From NCBI RefSeq assembly GCF_030656875.1, contig NZ_CP130943.1:1364001-1428000 (forward strand): a DNA stretch of 64,000 nucleotides, written 5' to 3'. This document shows, piece after piece, positions 25,950-36,486 of the stretch (its first letter is position 1; each line of letters starts with the position of its first letter). Source of the stretch: Prescottella sp. R16. Its GTDB lineage: Bacteria; Actinomycetota; Actinomycetes; Mycobacteriales; Mycobacteriaceae. The notes beneath the pieces were generated by a model. It saw only the letters and a program-made list of their open reading frames with translations, was not told where the DNA came from and searched no databases. A program made the translations under genes and the position numbers.

Positions 25950-26041
25950 GCCCACATAGCGGCGCACGACAGGGTGAGTACAACGCCGGACGAGAAGACC
26001 GCACGGCGGGAGGATCACCGCGACGAGCGGGCCGGGCACGT

Positions 26042-26070
26042 CCGGGAACAAATCCGTGTTCCCGGGAGTT
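26042..26070 (+). promoter_or_regulatory. ECF-type sigE promoter overlapped by an inverted repeat
   Basis: GGAAC (26045-26049) and GTT (26068-26070) are separated by 18 bp, the pattern of SigE/SigH-class promoters, so sigE may be autoregulated. The -35 is embedded in a perfect inverted repeat, CCGGGAACA (26042-26050) with TGTTCCCGG (26057-26065), six bases apart. The repeat could be an operator or, after transcription from further upstream, a hairpin in the sigE leader. Confidence 0.6.
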
Positions 26071-26132
26071 GAACGCCACAGCCCGTACGTCACGGGATCC
26101 GCGGTCCCGAGTAGGAGGATCCACCCATCCAT

Positions 26133-26750
26133 ATGATCGACGCCGAACGCACCACCTCGATGACCGGCGACGCGCCCGCACCGACGGGCACGGCCGCGTT
26201 CGACGCGACAGGAGACCAGGCTGCGATGCCGTCCTGGGACGAACTCGTCCGGGAACACGGCGACCGCGTCTACCGGCTCGCCTACCGGCTGTCCGGCAAC
26301 GCCCAGGACGCCGAGGATCTGACCCAGGACACCTTCATCCGCGTGTTCCGCTCGTTGCAGAACTACCAGCCCGGCACCTTCGAGGGCTGGCTGCACCGCA
26401 TCACCACCAACCTGTTCCTGGACATGGTGCGCCGCCGCAACCGGATCCGGATGGAAGCGCTGCCCGAGGACTACGACCGGGTGCCGTCGGATTCGCCGAA
26501 TCCCGAGCAGATCTACCACGACGCCCGCCTGGCTCCGGACCTGCAGTCCGCGCTCGACGCGCTGGCCCCGGAGTTCCGTGCCGCCGTCGTCCTGTGTGAC
26601 ATCGAAGGCCTGTCGTACGAGGAGATCGGTGCGACACTGGGGGTCAAACTGGGCACCGTGCGCAGCCGGATCCATCGTGGGCGGCAGGCGCTGCGCGAGC
26701 ATCTCGCGGCCAGTGGCAAGGTGGAGTCCGGACAGATCGGCGTGGAGTAG
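26133..26750 (+). CDS. sigE: ECF sigma factor SigE
   Basis: Extracytoplasmic-function sigma factor of 205 residues controlling envelope stress. Region 2 runs from about residue 36 ([52 protein letters not shown]), region 4 from about 135 with the helix-turn-helix [21 protein letters not shown] 30-residue unstructured N-terminal part precedes region 2; ATG 26133 is the first, and in-frame ATGs at 26160 and 26226 could give shorter forms, as several SigE isoforms are known in mycobacteria. AGGAGGAT at 26113-26120 is somewhat far from 26133. The anti-sigma gene follows, then htrA and tatB, the Rv1221-Rv1224 order. Confidence 0.94.
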   Translation: MIDAERTTSMTGDAPAPTGTAAFDATGDQAAMPSWDELVREHGDRVYRLAYRLSGNAQDAEDLTQDTFIRVFRSLQNYQPGTFEGWLHRITTNLFLDMVRRRNRIRMEALPEDYDRVPSDSPNPEQIYHDARLAPDLQSALDALAPEFRAAVVLCDIEGLSYEEIGATLGVKLGTVRSRIHRGRQALREHLAASGKVESGQIGVE

Positions 26751-26764
26751 GGATGGAGGCTTCG

Positions 26765-28607
<1,843 letters not shown>

Positions 28608-28690
28608 CCTCGGGTGCACGACATGTGATGCCCGAGTGAATTTCGGGGATCGCACGAGATTTTCCCGCCGCGACCACGTACCCTGAAGCG

Positions 28691-29092
28691 GTGTTTGGCA
28701 ACATCGGCTGGGGCGAGTTCATGGTGCTCCTCGTGGCAGCGCTCGTGATCCTCGGACCGGAACGGCTCCCCGGGGCCGTCAGCTGGGTCACCAAGACGAT
28801 GCGTCAGGTCCGCGACTACGCGAGCGGCGCGAGCCAGCAACTCAAGGACGAACTCGGCCCCGAGTTCGACGACCTGCGCAAGCCGCTGGCCGACCTCAAC
28901 GAACTGCGCGGCATGTCGCCCCGCGCCGTCATCACCAAGCACCTGCTCGACGGCGACGATTCGATCCTCACCGGCAACTTCGACGGCAAGCCCGCCGTGA
29001 ACGGCAGCACCCCGGCCGAGAAACCGCTGATGCCGGAGTCGAAGCCCCTCGCTGCGGGCGAGCGCCCGCCGGTCGACCCCGACGCCACCTAG
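28691..29092 (+). CDS. tatB: Sec-independent translocase subunit TatB
   Basis: Tat pathway component of 133 residues. It has the short N-terminal membrane helix ([20 protein letters not shown]), the GPERLPG hinge of TatB/TatA proteins, an amphipathic helix and a long acidic, disordered C-terminus, longer than in TatA. TatB with TatC forms the receptor for twin-arginine precursors. GTG 28691 is six bases after TACCCT (28679-28684), a leaderless layout. The preceding 83 bp after htrA show a weak 6-bp hairpin only. The location next to sigE-htrA matches Rv1224. Confidence 0.92.
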   Translation: MFGNIGWGEFMVLLVAALVILGPERLPGAVSWVTKTMRQVRDYASGASQQLKDELGPEFDDLRKPLADLNELRGMSPRAVITKHLLDGDDSILTGNFDGKPAVNGSTPAEKPLMPESKPLAAGERPPVDPDAT

Positions 29093-29123
29093 GACGCCCG
29101 GCCGACCGGCGAGGCCACCGAAC

Positions 29124-30260
29124 TCAGAGATGCCGGACGGTGTCGATCCCGAGGGACATACCGGCCAGGCCCCGCGACCGGACGGACAGCTTGTCGGCGA
29201 TCTCCCGCAACGCGGTGCCGGCAGGGGAGTCGGGCGCACCCAACACGATGGGGGTACCGGCGTCACCGCCCTCCCGGACCGCCTGCTCGAGCGGAATCTG
29301 CCCCAGCAGCGGCACCGTCGCACCCACCGCACGTGTGAGCCGGTCGGCGACGGCCTGCCCGCCACCGGAACCGAACACCTCCATCCGGGTGCCGTCCGGC
29401 AGCTCCATCCACGACATGTTCTCCACGACACCGGCGATGCGCTGACGGGTCTGCAGCGCGATCGCGCCCGCCCGCTCGGCCACCTCGGCAGCAGCCTGCT
29501 GCGGTGTCGTCACCACCAGGATCTCGGCGCCCGGGATGAGCTGCGCCACCGAGATCGCGACGTCGCCGGTGCCGGGAGGAAGATCGAGCAGCAGCACGTC
29601 CAGATCGCCCCAGAACACGTCCGCGAGGAACTGCTGCAGCGCCCGGTGCAACATCGGGCCACGCCACACGACGGGGGTGTTGCCCTGAGTGAACTGGGCG
29701 ATCGAGATGAGCTTCACGTCGTGCGAGACGGGCGGCATGATCATTCGCTCGACCTGGGTGGGCTTGGCGTCGGTGCCGAGCATCCGCGGCACCGAATGGC
29801 CGTAGATGTCGGCGTCGAGGACACCCACCGACAGGCCCTTCGCGGCCATCGCCGCCGCGAGATTGACGGTGACACTGGACTTGCCGACGCCACCCTTGCC
29901 GGACGCCACCGCGTACACCCGGGTGAGCGAGCCGGGCTGGGCGAACGGGATCACCGGCTCGGTGGAATCACCGCGCAGCGAGCGGCGCAGCTCGGTGCGC
30001 TGCTCGTCGTTCATCACGTCGAGCTCGACGCGCACCGTGCCGGCGCCCTCGACGTCGGCGACCGCCGCGGTCACCCGCTGTGTGATCTCGGTGCGCAGCG
30101 GACAGCCCGCCGTCGTCAGGTAGATGCCGACGTCGACGCTGCCGTCGTCGCCGATCTCGATGCTCTTGACCATCCCGAGTTCCGTGATGGGTTTACGAAT
30201 TTCGGGGTCCTGCACCTTCGCTAGCGCGGTGCGGACGGCGGTCTCGGTCAGGGCTGCCAT
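29124..30260 (-). CDS. mrp: Mrp/ApbC-family iron-sulfur carrier P-loop ATPase
   Basis: Protein of 378 residues, probably a scaffold or carrier for Fe-S cluster delivery. An N-terminal DUF59/MIP18-like domain (about 1-95, with GCPLRTEI) is followed by the ATPase with deviant Walker A SGKGGVGKSS (about 120-129), DADIYGHS, LLLDLPPGTGD and EVFGSGGG. The C-terminal CxxC pair of many Mrp proteins is missing: the equivalent stretch reads ELPDGTRMEVFG, as I recall for M. tuberculosis Mrp too. ATG 30260 was chosen because TACCAT (minus 30273-30268) is seven bases upstream; an ATG at 30269 would overlap that hexamer. The gene is tail to tail with tatB. Confidence 0.92.
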   Translation of the reverse strand: MAALTETAVRTALAKVQDPEIRKPITELGMVKSIEIGDDGSVDVGIYLTTAGCPLRTEITQRVTAAVADVEGAGTVRVELDVMNDEQRTELRRSLRGDSTEPVIPFAQPGSLTRVYAVASGKGGVGKSSVTVNLAAAMAAKGLSVGVLDADIYGHSVPRMLGTDAKPTQVERMIMPPVSHDVKLISIAQFTQGNTPVVWRGPMLHRALQQFLADVFWGDLDVLLLDLPPGTGDVAISVAQLIPGAEILVVTTPQQAAAEVAERAGAIALQTRQRIAGVVENMSWMELPDGTRMEVFGSGGGQAVADRLTRAVGATVPLLGQIPLEQAVREGGDAGTPIVLGAPDSPAGTALREIADKLSVRSRGLAGMSLGIDTVRHL

Positions 30261-30298
30261 GCCCACCATGGTATGCGCAGGCTCGTCGGAGCCTGCTG

Positions 30299-31435
30299 TC
30301 ACGGTGCCGTGGGAGCCGGTGCCGGCGGGCAGAACACCAGGCACGGAAGCTCCGGCAGGCCCGGGATCTCGGGCAGCCGGAGTTGCGGCATCGGGGCCGG
30401 CGCGGGAACGGCTTCCGGGGCCGGCGCGGGAACGGCTTCCGGGGCCGGCGCGGGAACGGCTTCCGGGGCCGAGGGCAGGGAGGACTGCGCGGGGGTCTCG
30501 CTGGGCAGGGGTGCCGCGACGTCCATCTCGGAGTCCGACGACCGCTGCGGCGGCGCGGGAACCACGGGCACGGCCGGGGCCGCGGTGCCGCCGCTGCGGT
30601 AGGCCACCGACCAGGCCAGGACGTTGCCCATGTACGTGGTGGAGTTGTTGTAGCGCAGCACCGCTCGCGCCTCCTGCGACGGATCGCGCAGGTCCAGCCC
30701 GCCCGAGCACAGGTACCGGGCCGCCGCGAGCGTCGCGTCGAACACGTTGTTCGGGTTCGCGACGCCGTCGCCGTTGCCGTCGGACGCGTACCGCGCCCAC
30801 GTGCTCGGAATGAACTGCATCGGCCCGACCGCCCGGTCGTGGGTGGCATCGCCGTCGAGCAGCCCACCGTCGGTGTCGGTGATGATCTCGTTGCCGGCGA
30901 GGTGGCCGTTGAGGACAGGGCCGAGGATCGGGGTGACCGTGGTGCCGGCGGCGTCGGTCTGGCCGCCACCGGCGTGATTCGACTCGATCTTTCCGATGCC
31001 GGCCAGCAGGTGCCACGGCAGACCACAGCTCGGCTGAGTGCTCGCCATCGTCAGCTCGGCGGCCCGGTAGGCGTTCAGGACGATCTCCGGGATGCCGAGC
31101 GGGCCGACCACGACCGGCACCGGGACGCTGCGCGGTGCCGAGGGGACGACGTCCGGTGCGACGGCGGGGGCCACGGACGGGATCTGGTCGGCGGTCCGCA
31201 GCTGCCGTTCGGGCCGGGGCGCGGACGGGACGATGCCCACCGTGGGAATCATCGCGGCCTGTCCCTCGGGCGGTGCGGTGGTGGGGCCGGGATCCGTGAC
31301 GTGGGCCGTGTTCCGGGCCACCGGTTCCGGGGCCGACGCACCGGGGGTGTCGAAGACGCCGCCCGCCGATGCCGCGGCGGTCACGACTCCGGCGAGGACG
31401 AGAGCGGACACACCGACGACTCCACGGGCACGCAC
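30299..31435 (-). CDS. Secreted lytic transglycosylase with repeat-containing tail
   Basis: Exported murein hydrolase of 378 residues. Signal-peptide-like start RARGVVGVSALVLAGVVTAA is followed by a proline/alanine-rich linker (about 30-115), then a MltB-like SLT domain: LPWHLLAGIGKIESNHAGGG with the catalytic glutamate, RAVGPMQFIPSTWARYASDG and AARYLCSGGLDLRD. The last 90 residues are low complexity and contain PEAVPAPA repeated three times. GTG 31435 has GGAGGGG seven bases upstream. It corresponds in place and domain to Rv1230c. A CRP-like site lies about 85 bp upstream. Confidence 0.87.
   Translation of the reverse strand: MRARGVVGVSALVLAGVVTAAASAGGVFDTPGASAPEPVARNTAHVTDPGPTTAPPEGQAAMIPTVGIVPSAPRPERQLRTADQIPSVAPAVAPDVVPSAPRSVPVPVVVGPLGIPEIVLNAYRAAELTMASTQPSCGLPWHLLAGIGKIESNHAGGGQTDAAGTTVTPILGPVLNGHLAGNEIITDTDGGLLDGDATHDRAVGPMQFIPSTWARYASDGNGDGVANPNNVFDATLAAARYLCSGGLDLRDPSQEARAVLRYNNSTTYMGNVLAWSVAYRSGGTAAPAVPVVPAPPQRSSDSEMDVAAPLPSETPAQSSLPSAPEAVPAPAPEAVPAPAPEAVPAPAPMPQLRLPEIPGLPELPCLVFCPPAPAPTAP
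30393..30464 (+). repeat. Three exact 24-bp tandem repeats within the transglycosylase gene
   Basis: GGGGCCGGCGCGGGAACGGC plus TTCC repeats without mismatch at 30393-30416, 30417-30440 and 30441-30464, with a partial fourth unit. Read on the minus strand it encodes the eight-residue unit EAVPAPAP. Exact copies and in-frame length point to recent slippage expansion, so copy number probably varies between strains. Confidence 0.92.
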
Positions 31436-31518
31436 GCTAGAACCCCCTCCTTGCAGGACACCTGCATCCACACTCACGCACCACGTTCCGGATGCTCCGA
31501 CGGGAACATCTCGAACGC

Positions 31519-31534
31519 TGTGACACACGTTACA
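31519..31534 (-). promoter_or_regulatory. CRP/GlxR-like site upstream of the transglycosylase gene
   Basis: TGTGA-CACACG-TTACA matches the CRP/GlxR consensus TGTGA-N6-TCACA with one mismatch. It overlaps the stop of the DUF1003 gene and sits about 85 bp before the transglycosylase start, a usual activator distance. M. tuberculosis CRP is known to regulate a related murein hydrolase gene, rpfA. Confidence 0.4.
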
Positions 31535-32042
31535 TATCGGTGACCCGTCGTGCGGGGGAACGGTTCTCCTCGTCCCGCTCGACGAGCAACTGCCGGATGT
31601 CGTCGAGTTCGCGGCGCAGGTAGTCGCGGGTCGCGACCTCGCCGACCGCGAGGCGCAGCGCCGCGAGCTCACGGGCCAGGAACTCGGTGTCCGCCTTCGT
31701 CTGGGCCGCCCGCGCCCGATCCTCCTCGAGCGACACCCGGTCCCGGTTCTCCTGCCGGTTCTGCGCCAACAGGATCAGCGGCGCCGCATAGGCGGCCTGG
31801 GTGGAGAACGCCAGGTTCAGCAGGATGAAGGGGTACGGATCCCACTGCAGCCGCACCGCGAAGATGTTGAGTGCGATCCACAGGATCACGATGACGGTCT
31901 GGATCATCAGGTAGCGCCCGGTCCCGAGGAACCGGGCGATGGATTCGCTGACCCGGCCGACGGCCTCGACGTCGATGTGCAGCCGCAGACCGCGGGTGCC
32001 GCGGGGAGTGTCGAGCCGCTGGCGGCCGCTGAGTTCACTCAT
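31530..32042 (-). CDS. DUF1003 membrane protein
   Basis: Protein of 170 residues with two membrane helices (about 45-62 and 75-95) and a C-terminal coiled coil rich in Arg and Glu (residues about 100-155). The DUF1003 core WIALNIFAV-RLQWDPYPFILLN-LAFSTQAAYAAPLIL is clear. Function unknown. Its ATG 32042 overlaps the last eight bases of the MgtE-N gene, so the two are translationally coupled; the pair corresponds to Rv1231c-Rv1232c. This strict linkage suggests a joint role at the membrane, possibly in divalent cation handling, which is inference. Confidence 0.87.
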   Translation of the reverse strand: MSELSGRQRLDTPRGTRGLRLHIDVEAVGRVSESIARFLGTGRYLMIQTVIVILWIALNIFAVRLQWDPYPFILLNLAFSTQAAYAAPLILLAQNRQENRDRVSLEEDRARAAQTKADTEFLARELAALRLAVGEVATRDYLRRELDDIRQLLVERDEENRSPARRVTDM

Positions 32043-33309
32043 CGCCGGCCTCTTCCTCGCGCCAGTCGGTGGGCAGCAGATGGTCGAGGACGTCGTCGAC
32101 GGTGACGGCGCCCAGCAGGTGGTGCTCGTCGTCGACGACCGGCGCGCACACCAGGTTGTAGGTGGCGAAGTAGCGGGTCACCGTCGCGAGCGGATCTTCG
32201 GGGTCGAGCAGCGGCAGGTCGTCGTCGAGGACACCGCCGACGAGGGAGGCCGGTGGTTCCCGCAGCAGCCGTTGCAGGTGCACACAGCCCAGGTAGCGGC
32301 CGGTCGGTGTCGCGGTCGGCGGCCGGACCACGAACACCATGCTCGCGAGTGCCGGCGTCAGGTCGGCGTTGCGGGCCCGGGCGAGGGCCTCGGCGACCGT
32401 GGTCGACGGGGTGAGCACGACCGGCTCCGGCGTCATCAGGCCGCCCGCGGTGTCGGGGGAGTGCTCGAGCAGCCGCCGCACCGGCTCGGAGTCCTCCGGA
32501 TCCATCAGCTGCAGCAGCGATTCCGCATCCGTCTCGGGCAGTCCGCCGAGCACGTCGGCGGCGTCGTCGGGGTCCATCGCCTCGAGCACCTCGGCGGCGC
32601 GCTGCACCTCGAGATGTAACAGCAGGTCGGTCTGGTCGTCGGAGGGAAGCTCCTGCACGACGTCGGCGAGGCGTTCGTCGTCGAGTGCGAGGGCCACCTC
32701 GTGCCGGCGTTTCTCCGGCAGCTCGCGCATCGCGTGCGCAACGTCCGCCGGCCGCATGCCGTCGAACTGCATCAGCAGCTGCGAGACACCCTGGCCGGGC
32801 ATCGCGAGCGCGGTCGGGGTCAAGCCGTGGACGTGCGGCCAGTCGACGACGTGGATGGCCGACCGGCGGCCCAGCCGGCCGCGGTGGGCCCGGACCGCGA
32901 CCCGGGAGACCAGCCAGTCGCGGGTGCGGGTCTGTTCGATACCGAGGTCGACGATCACGACGTCGGTGCCGATCGTCTCGACGACGTCCGGGTCGTCGAT
33001 CCGGACGTGCGAGTCGAGGACCTGTGCGAGGGCGAGGATCTCGGTGGGGCGCTGGTCGAACCGGCGCAGGCTCACGTTGCCGGTCTTGAGGGTCACCGAG
33101 CCCGGCTCGATCGCGGTGACCCGCAGTATCGGGACGAAAATGCGTTTACGCGTGAACATTTCGATGACCAGGCCGAGGACGCGTGGAGGCTGGCGCCCCA
33201 CCCGGATGGTGAGCACCACGTCCCGTACCCGGCCGATCGATTCGCCGTCCGGTCCGAGGACCACCAGGCCGGCGAGCCTGGCTGCGAATACCTTGCTCAC
33301 AGCTGCCAT
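32035..33309 (-). CDS. PRC-barrel / MgtE_N / CBS-domain protein without transport domain
   Basis: Soluble protein of 424 residues. An N-terminal PRC-barrel-like region (about 5-75) and a second such stretch are followed by the MgtE intracellular domain (about 180-280, with GMRPADVAHAMRELPEKRR and MDPDDAADVLGGLPE repeats) and a CBS pair (about 290-415; MTPEPVVLTPSTTVAEALA). The MgtE magnesium channel's membrane helices are absent, so this is a regulatory or sensor version of that module. ATG 33309 follows TAGCCT (minus) by seven bases. It is the Rv1232c type. The overlapping DUF1003 gene supplies membrane helices. Confidence 0.87.
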   Translation of the reverse strand: MAAVSKVFAARLAGLVVLGPDGESIGRVRDVVLTIRVGRQPPRVLGLVIEMFTRKRIFVPILRVTAIEPGSVTLKTGNVSLRRFDQRPTEILALAQVLDSHVRIDDPDVVETIGTDVVIVDLGIEQTRTRDWLVSRVAVRAHRGRLGRRSAIHVVDWPHVHGLTPTALAMPGQGVSQLLMQFDGMRPADVAHAMRELPEKRRHEVALALDDERLADVVQELPSDDQTDLLLHLEVQRAAEVLEAMDPDDAADVLGGLPETDAESLLQLMDPEDSEPVRRLLEHSPDTAGGLMTPEPVVLTPSTTVAEALARARNADLTPALASMVFVVRPPTATPTGRYLGCVHLQRLLREPPASLVGGVLDDDLPLLDPEDPLATVTRYFATYNLVCAPVVDDEHHLLGAVTVDDVLDHLLPTDWREEEAGDE

Positions 33310-33365
33310 GATGAAAAGGCTAATTCCTCGTCCCGTGATGCACTGAACTCGGAGGGCAGCCCACC

Positions 33366-34328
33366 ATGACCACTCCTTTCCGGCCGCGTCGTTCGGTCCT
33401 GGCGGTGCCCGGGTCGAGCCGCAAGATGATCGACAAGGCGAAAGGTCTTCCCGCCGACTCGATCTTCCTCGATCTCGAGGACGCCGTCGCGCCGATCGCG
33501 AAGGCGGAGGCCCGCGGCCGGATCGTGGACGCGCTGAACGAGGACGGCTGGGGCGGCCAGATCAAGGTGGTGCGCGTCAACGACTGGACCACCGAGTGGA
33601 CCCACGCGGACGTCGCGACCGTCGTCGGGGGTGCGGGTGCGAACCTCGACGCGATCCTGCTGCCGAAGGTGCCCGACGCGAGCCACGTGCAGGCGCTGGA
33701 TCTGCTGCTGACCCAGATCGAGAAGGCGAACGGGCTCGAGGTGGGGCGGATCGGGATCGAACCGCAGATCGAGAACGCGGTGGGCCTGCGGAACATCGAC
33801 GCGATCGCGTCGGCGAGCCCGCGCGTGCAGACCCTGGTGTTCGGTCCGGCGGACTTCATGGCGAGCATCAACATGCGCACGCTCGTCGTGGGCGAGCAGC
33901 CCGAGGGATACGACCGCGGCGACGCCTACCACCACATCCTCATGACGATCCTGCTGGCGGCCCGCACCCACGGACTGCAGGCGATCGACGGCCCGTACCT
34001 GCAGATCCGGGACGTCGACGCGTTCCGGCGGTCGGCGCAGCGCACCGCCGCGCTCGGGTTCGACGGCAAATGGGTGCTCCATCCCACCCAGATCGACGCC
34101 GCCAACGAGGTGTTCAGCCCGCGGCAGGAGGACTACGACCAGGCCGAGCTGATCCTCGACGCCTACGAGTTCCACACCTCGGAGGCCGGTGGCGGCCGCG
34201 GTGCGGTGATGCTGGGCGACGAGATGATCGACGAGGCGAGCCGCAAGATGGCGCTCGTGATCTCGGCGAAGGGCCGTGCCGCCGGCATGACGCGGACGTC
34301 GAGTTTCACGCCGCCCGCGAACGGGTAG
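33366..34328 (+). CDS. CitE-like HpcH/HpaI-family lyase (malyl-CoA/citramalyl-CoA type)
   Basis: TIM-barrel lyase of 320 residues. Motifs are RSVLAVPGSSRKMIDKAKG, SIFLDLEDAV with the catalytic/metal Asp-Glu pair, IKVVRVND, IGIEPQIENAVGL and the late GKWVLHPTQIDAANEVFSP. This set is shared by stand-alone CitE, malyl-CoA and beta-methylmalyl-CoA lyases; no citrate lyase alpha or gamma subunits lie nearby, so a CoA-ester lyase role is more likely than citrate lyase. ATG 33366 has GGAGGG ten bases upstream. Divergent from the MgtE-N gene with 56 bp between. Confidence 0.85.
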   Translation: MTTPFRPRRSVLAVPGSSRKMIDKAKGLPADSIFLDLEDAVAPIAKAEARGRIVDALNEDGWGGQIKVVRVNDWTTEWTHADVATVVGGAGANLDAILLPKVPDASHVQALDLLLTQIEKANGLEVGRIGIEPQIENAVGLRNIDAIASASPRVQTLVFGPADFMASINMRTLVVGEQPEGYDRGDAYHHILMTILLAARTHGLQAIDGPYLQIRDVDAFRRSAQRTAALGFDGKWVLHPTQIDAANEVFSPRQEDYDQAELILDAYEFHTSEAGGGRGAVMLGDEMIDEASRKMALVISAKGRAAGMTRTSSFTPPANG

Positions 34329-34422
34329 GCGTCTCGGCGGCGGTGCGGGCACAATTGAACGAGGAACCGAATATCGGTAGAACCGGACATATGTCGCGCC
34401 GTTGAGCAGGAGAGACCAGACG

Positions 34423-34908
34423 ATGACGAATCCACTCTCACAGCAGGGCCGCGCGCGGGGGTTGCCGACGCCGCCCACGGGCTGGCCCATCGGCTCGTAC
34501 CCGACATACGCCGAGGCGCAGCGCGCGGTCGACTACCTGTCCGACCAGGAGTTTCCGGTCGAGAACGTGACGATCGTCGGAGTTGACCTCATGCAGGTCG
34601 AACGTGTCCTGGGCCGGCTCACCTGGCCCAAAGTCATTGGCGGCGGCATTGTTTCGGGTGCCTGGCTCGGCGTGTTCTTCGGCCTGTTGCTCGGCATCTT
34701 CACCGGCAACGTGCTCGGACCGCTGGCCGTCGGCATCGTCGGTGGCATCGTGTTCGGACTGATCTCCACGACCATCCCGTACGCGACGACGAGGGGCACC
34801 CGCGACTTCTCGTCGACCATGCAGCTCGTGGCCGGACGCTACGACGTGCTGTGCGACCCCAAGACCGCGGAATCGGCGCGGGACATGCTGGCGCGGCTCG
34901 CGCTCTGA
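34423..34908 (+). CDS. GSP17M-type general stress family membrane protein (Rv1234-like)
   Basis: Protein of 161 residues with an N-terminal stress-protein domain (GSYPTYAEAQRAVDYLSDQE, FPVENVTIVG) and a glycine-rich hairpin of two membrane helices at about 75-125. Similar proteins are annotated as general stress protein 17M; function unproven. ATG 34423 has AGGAGA at 34409-34414; a TTG at 34402 is unlikely. Its last 70 bases are overlapped in antisense by the 3' end of the MFS gene. Position matches Rv1234, after which M. tuberculosis has the trehalose importer genes, absent here. Confidence 0.8.
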   Translation: MTNPLSQQGRARGLPTPPTGWPIGSYPTYAEAQRAVDYLSDQEFPVENVTIVGVDLMQVERVLGRLTWPKVIGGGIVSGAWLGVFFGLLLGIFTGNVLGPLAVGIVGGIVFGLISTTIPYATTRGTRDFSSTMQLVAGRYDVLCDPKTAESARDMLARLAL

Positions 34909-36362
34909 GGTCGGCCGTCGATCTCGGGACCGTGCCGCCGGGCGGTGCCCACGAACACGCACACCGTCGCGACCACCGCGCACACCGCCCCGAACCCGAA
35001 CGCGGCGGTGTACACCCACACCCCGGCGGGGGCGGGACCACCGGCCGTCGGTGACGTCCCGGACGCCCGGCTCGCCACGGACGCCGCGAGCATCGTGGCG
35101 AGCAGGGCGCTGGCCACCGAACTGCCGACCGTCCGCGCGATCGAGTTGACACTGTTCGCGACACCCGTCAGATCCGGGCCCACCTCCGCGACGAGGAGCG
35201 CCGGCATCACCGCGTAGCCGAGGTTCGTGAACGCCGACGTCACCATCGACGCGGCGATCACCTGCCACGTGGTGTCGTGCACGAACATCAGGGTGCAGAA
35301 GCCGACGACCCCGAGGACGCCCGCGCCGCTCATGACGGCCCGCGCCCCGAACCGGTGGATGAGGACGCCACTGCACATCGACACCACGACCCCGACCGAG
35401 GCGCCCGGCAGGATGTAGAGCAGACCGGTGTGCATCGGGGTCGCGTCGAAGCCGTAGCCGGCGGCGGCGCGGTCCGTCTGGACGAAGTACGTGACCGCGG
35501 TGATGTTGACGAACATTCCGGCGCCGATGAACACCCCGGCCGCGTGCGTGCAGACGACCGGCCGGTGGGTGAGCATCGACGACGGCACCAGCGGCTGGTC
35601 GACACGCCGTTCGAACACGAACCATCCGGCCAGCACGACGACCCCGGCCGCCGCGGACCCGAGCGTCGCCGGTGAGAACCATCCCCAGCCGCCTCCTTCC
35701 GAGAGCGGCAGCAGGATCAACACGAGTCCCGCCCCGAGGAGGACGGCACCGGTCCAGTCGACGCGACCCCGAACCGGATTCGCCCGCGCCGGCACGGCCA
35801 CCACCACACCGGCGATCGCGACGACGGTGAGCCCGGTCGCGAGCCAGAACGCCCGTCGGTAGTCGGCGTCCGGGGGCACGACGAGACCGATCAGGACCAT
35901 GCCGACCGCGCCACCGAATCCGAGTGTCCCCGACAGCAGTCCCATCGCCGACGTCAACCGGGCCGCCGGCAGTTCCGCCCGCAGGATCGCCAGGCACACC
36001 GGGAACGCGGCGAACGACACCCCCTGCAGGACCCGGGCGACGACGAGCAGCGGCAGCGACTCGGTGAGCGCCGCGAGGAGGGAACCGGCGAGCACGATCG
36101 ACAGGACCGCGAGCAGCACGCTGCGCTTGCGGCGCAGATCCGCCGTCCGCCCGGCCACCGGCGTCGCCACGGCCGCGGAGAGGAACCCGGCCGTCAACGT
36201 CCATCCGACGGCGGTGGCGTCGGCGTCCAGTTGGCGGCCGATGATCGACGTCAACGGCAGCACCACCGTCTGCTGCGTGGACACCACCAGGATGACGAAG
36301 CACAGGACGCCGGTCAGCAGCGGGACGGACGGTGTCGCGGTCGGTATCGGACGCAGAGGCAC
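34839..36362 (-). CDS. MFS drug-resistance-type efflux transporter
   Basis: Major facilitator protein of 507 residues, DHA2-like, with about 14 hydrophobic helices. Conserved elements are the loop between helices 2 and 3 (GRTADLRRKRSVLL), ARVLQGVSFAAFPVCLAILR (motif C-like region of helices 4-5) and a long last segment. A proton antiport export role is expected; substrates unknown. GTG 36362 has TCTGGAGT upstream. The C-terminal 26 residues (after VGTARRHGPEI) are hydrophilic and Ser/Arg-rich and are encoded opposite the end of the stress-protein gene. No regulator gene is adjacent. Confidence 0.87.
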   Translation of the reverse strand: MPLRPIPTATPSVPLLTGVLCFVILVVSTQQTVVLPLTSIIGRQLDADATAVGWTLTAGFLSAAVATPVAGRTADLRRKRSVLLAVLSIVLAGSLLAALTESLPLLVVARVLQGVSFAAFPVCLAILRAELPAARLTSAMGLLSGTLGFGGAVGMVLIGLVVPPDADYRRAFWLATGLTVVAIAGVVVAVPARANPVRGRVDWTGAVLLGAGLVLILLPLSEGGGWGWFSPATLGSAAAGVVVLAGWFVFERRVDQPLVPSSMLTHRPVVCTHAAGVFIGAGMFVNITAVTYFVQTDRAAAGYGFDATPMHTGLLYILPGASVGVVVSMCSGVLIHRFGARAVMSGAGVLGVVGFCTLMFVHDTTWQVIAASMVTSAFTNLGYAVMPALLVAEVGPDLTGVANSVNSIARTVGSSVASALLATMLAASVASRASGTSPTAGGPAPAGVWVYTAAFGFGAVCAVVATVCVFVGTARRHGPEIDGRPQSASRASMSRADSAVLGSHSTS

Positions 36363-36486
36363 GGGAACTCCAGAGATTCGGTGGATCCTGGCTACCGCGG
36401 CGCTCGTGGGCCTACCAAACCGTGTCCCTGTGGGCGGGAGGAACCGCCCGGCCGGAGACGTGGCCGTCCTGGTGTTGGATGGACGG

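Noticed and set aside
28608..28690. CTCGGG/CCCGAG pair between htrA and tatB as terminator
   Set aside because: Only six pairs with a 16-base loop; too weak to call.
30393..30464. 24-bp repeats considered as a regulatory iteron array
   Set aside because: They are in frame within a coding gene and encode a Pro/Ala repeat; no origin-like features.
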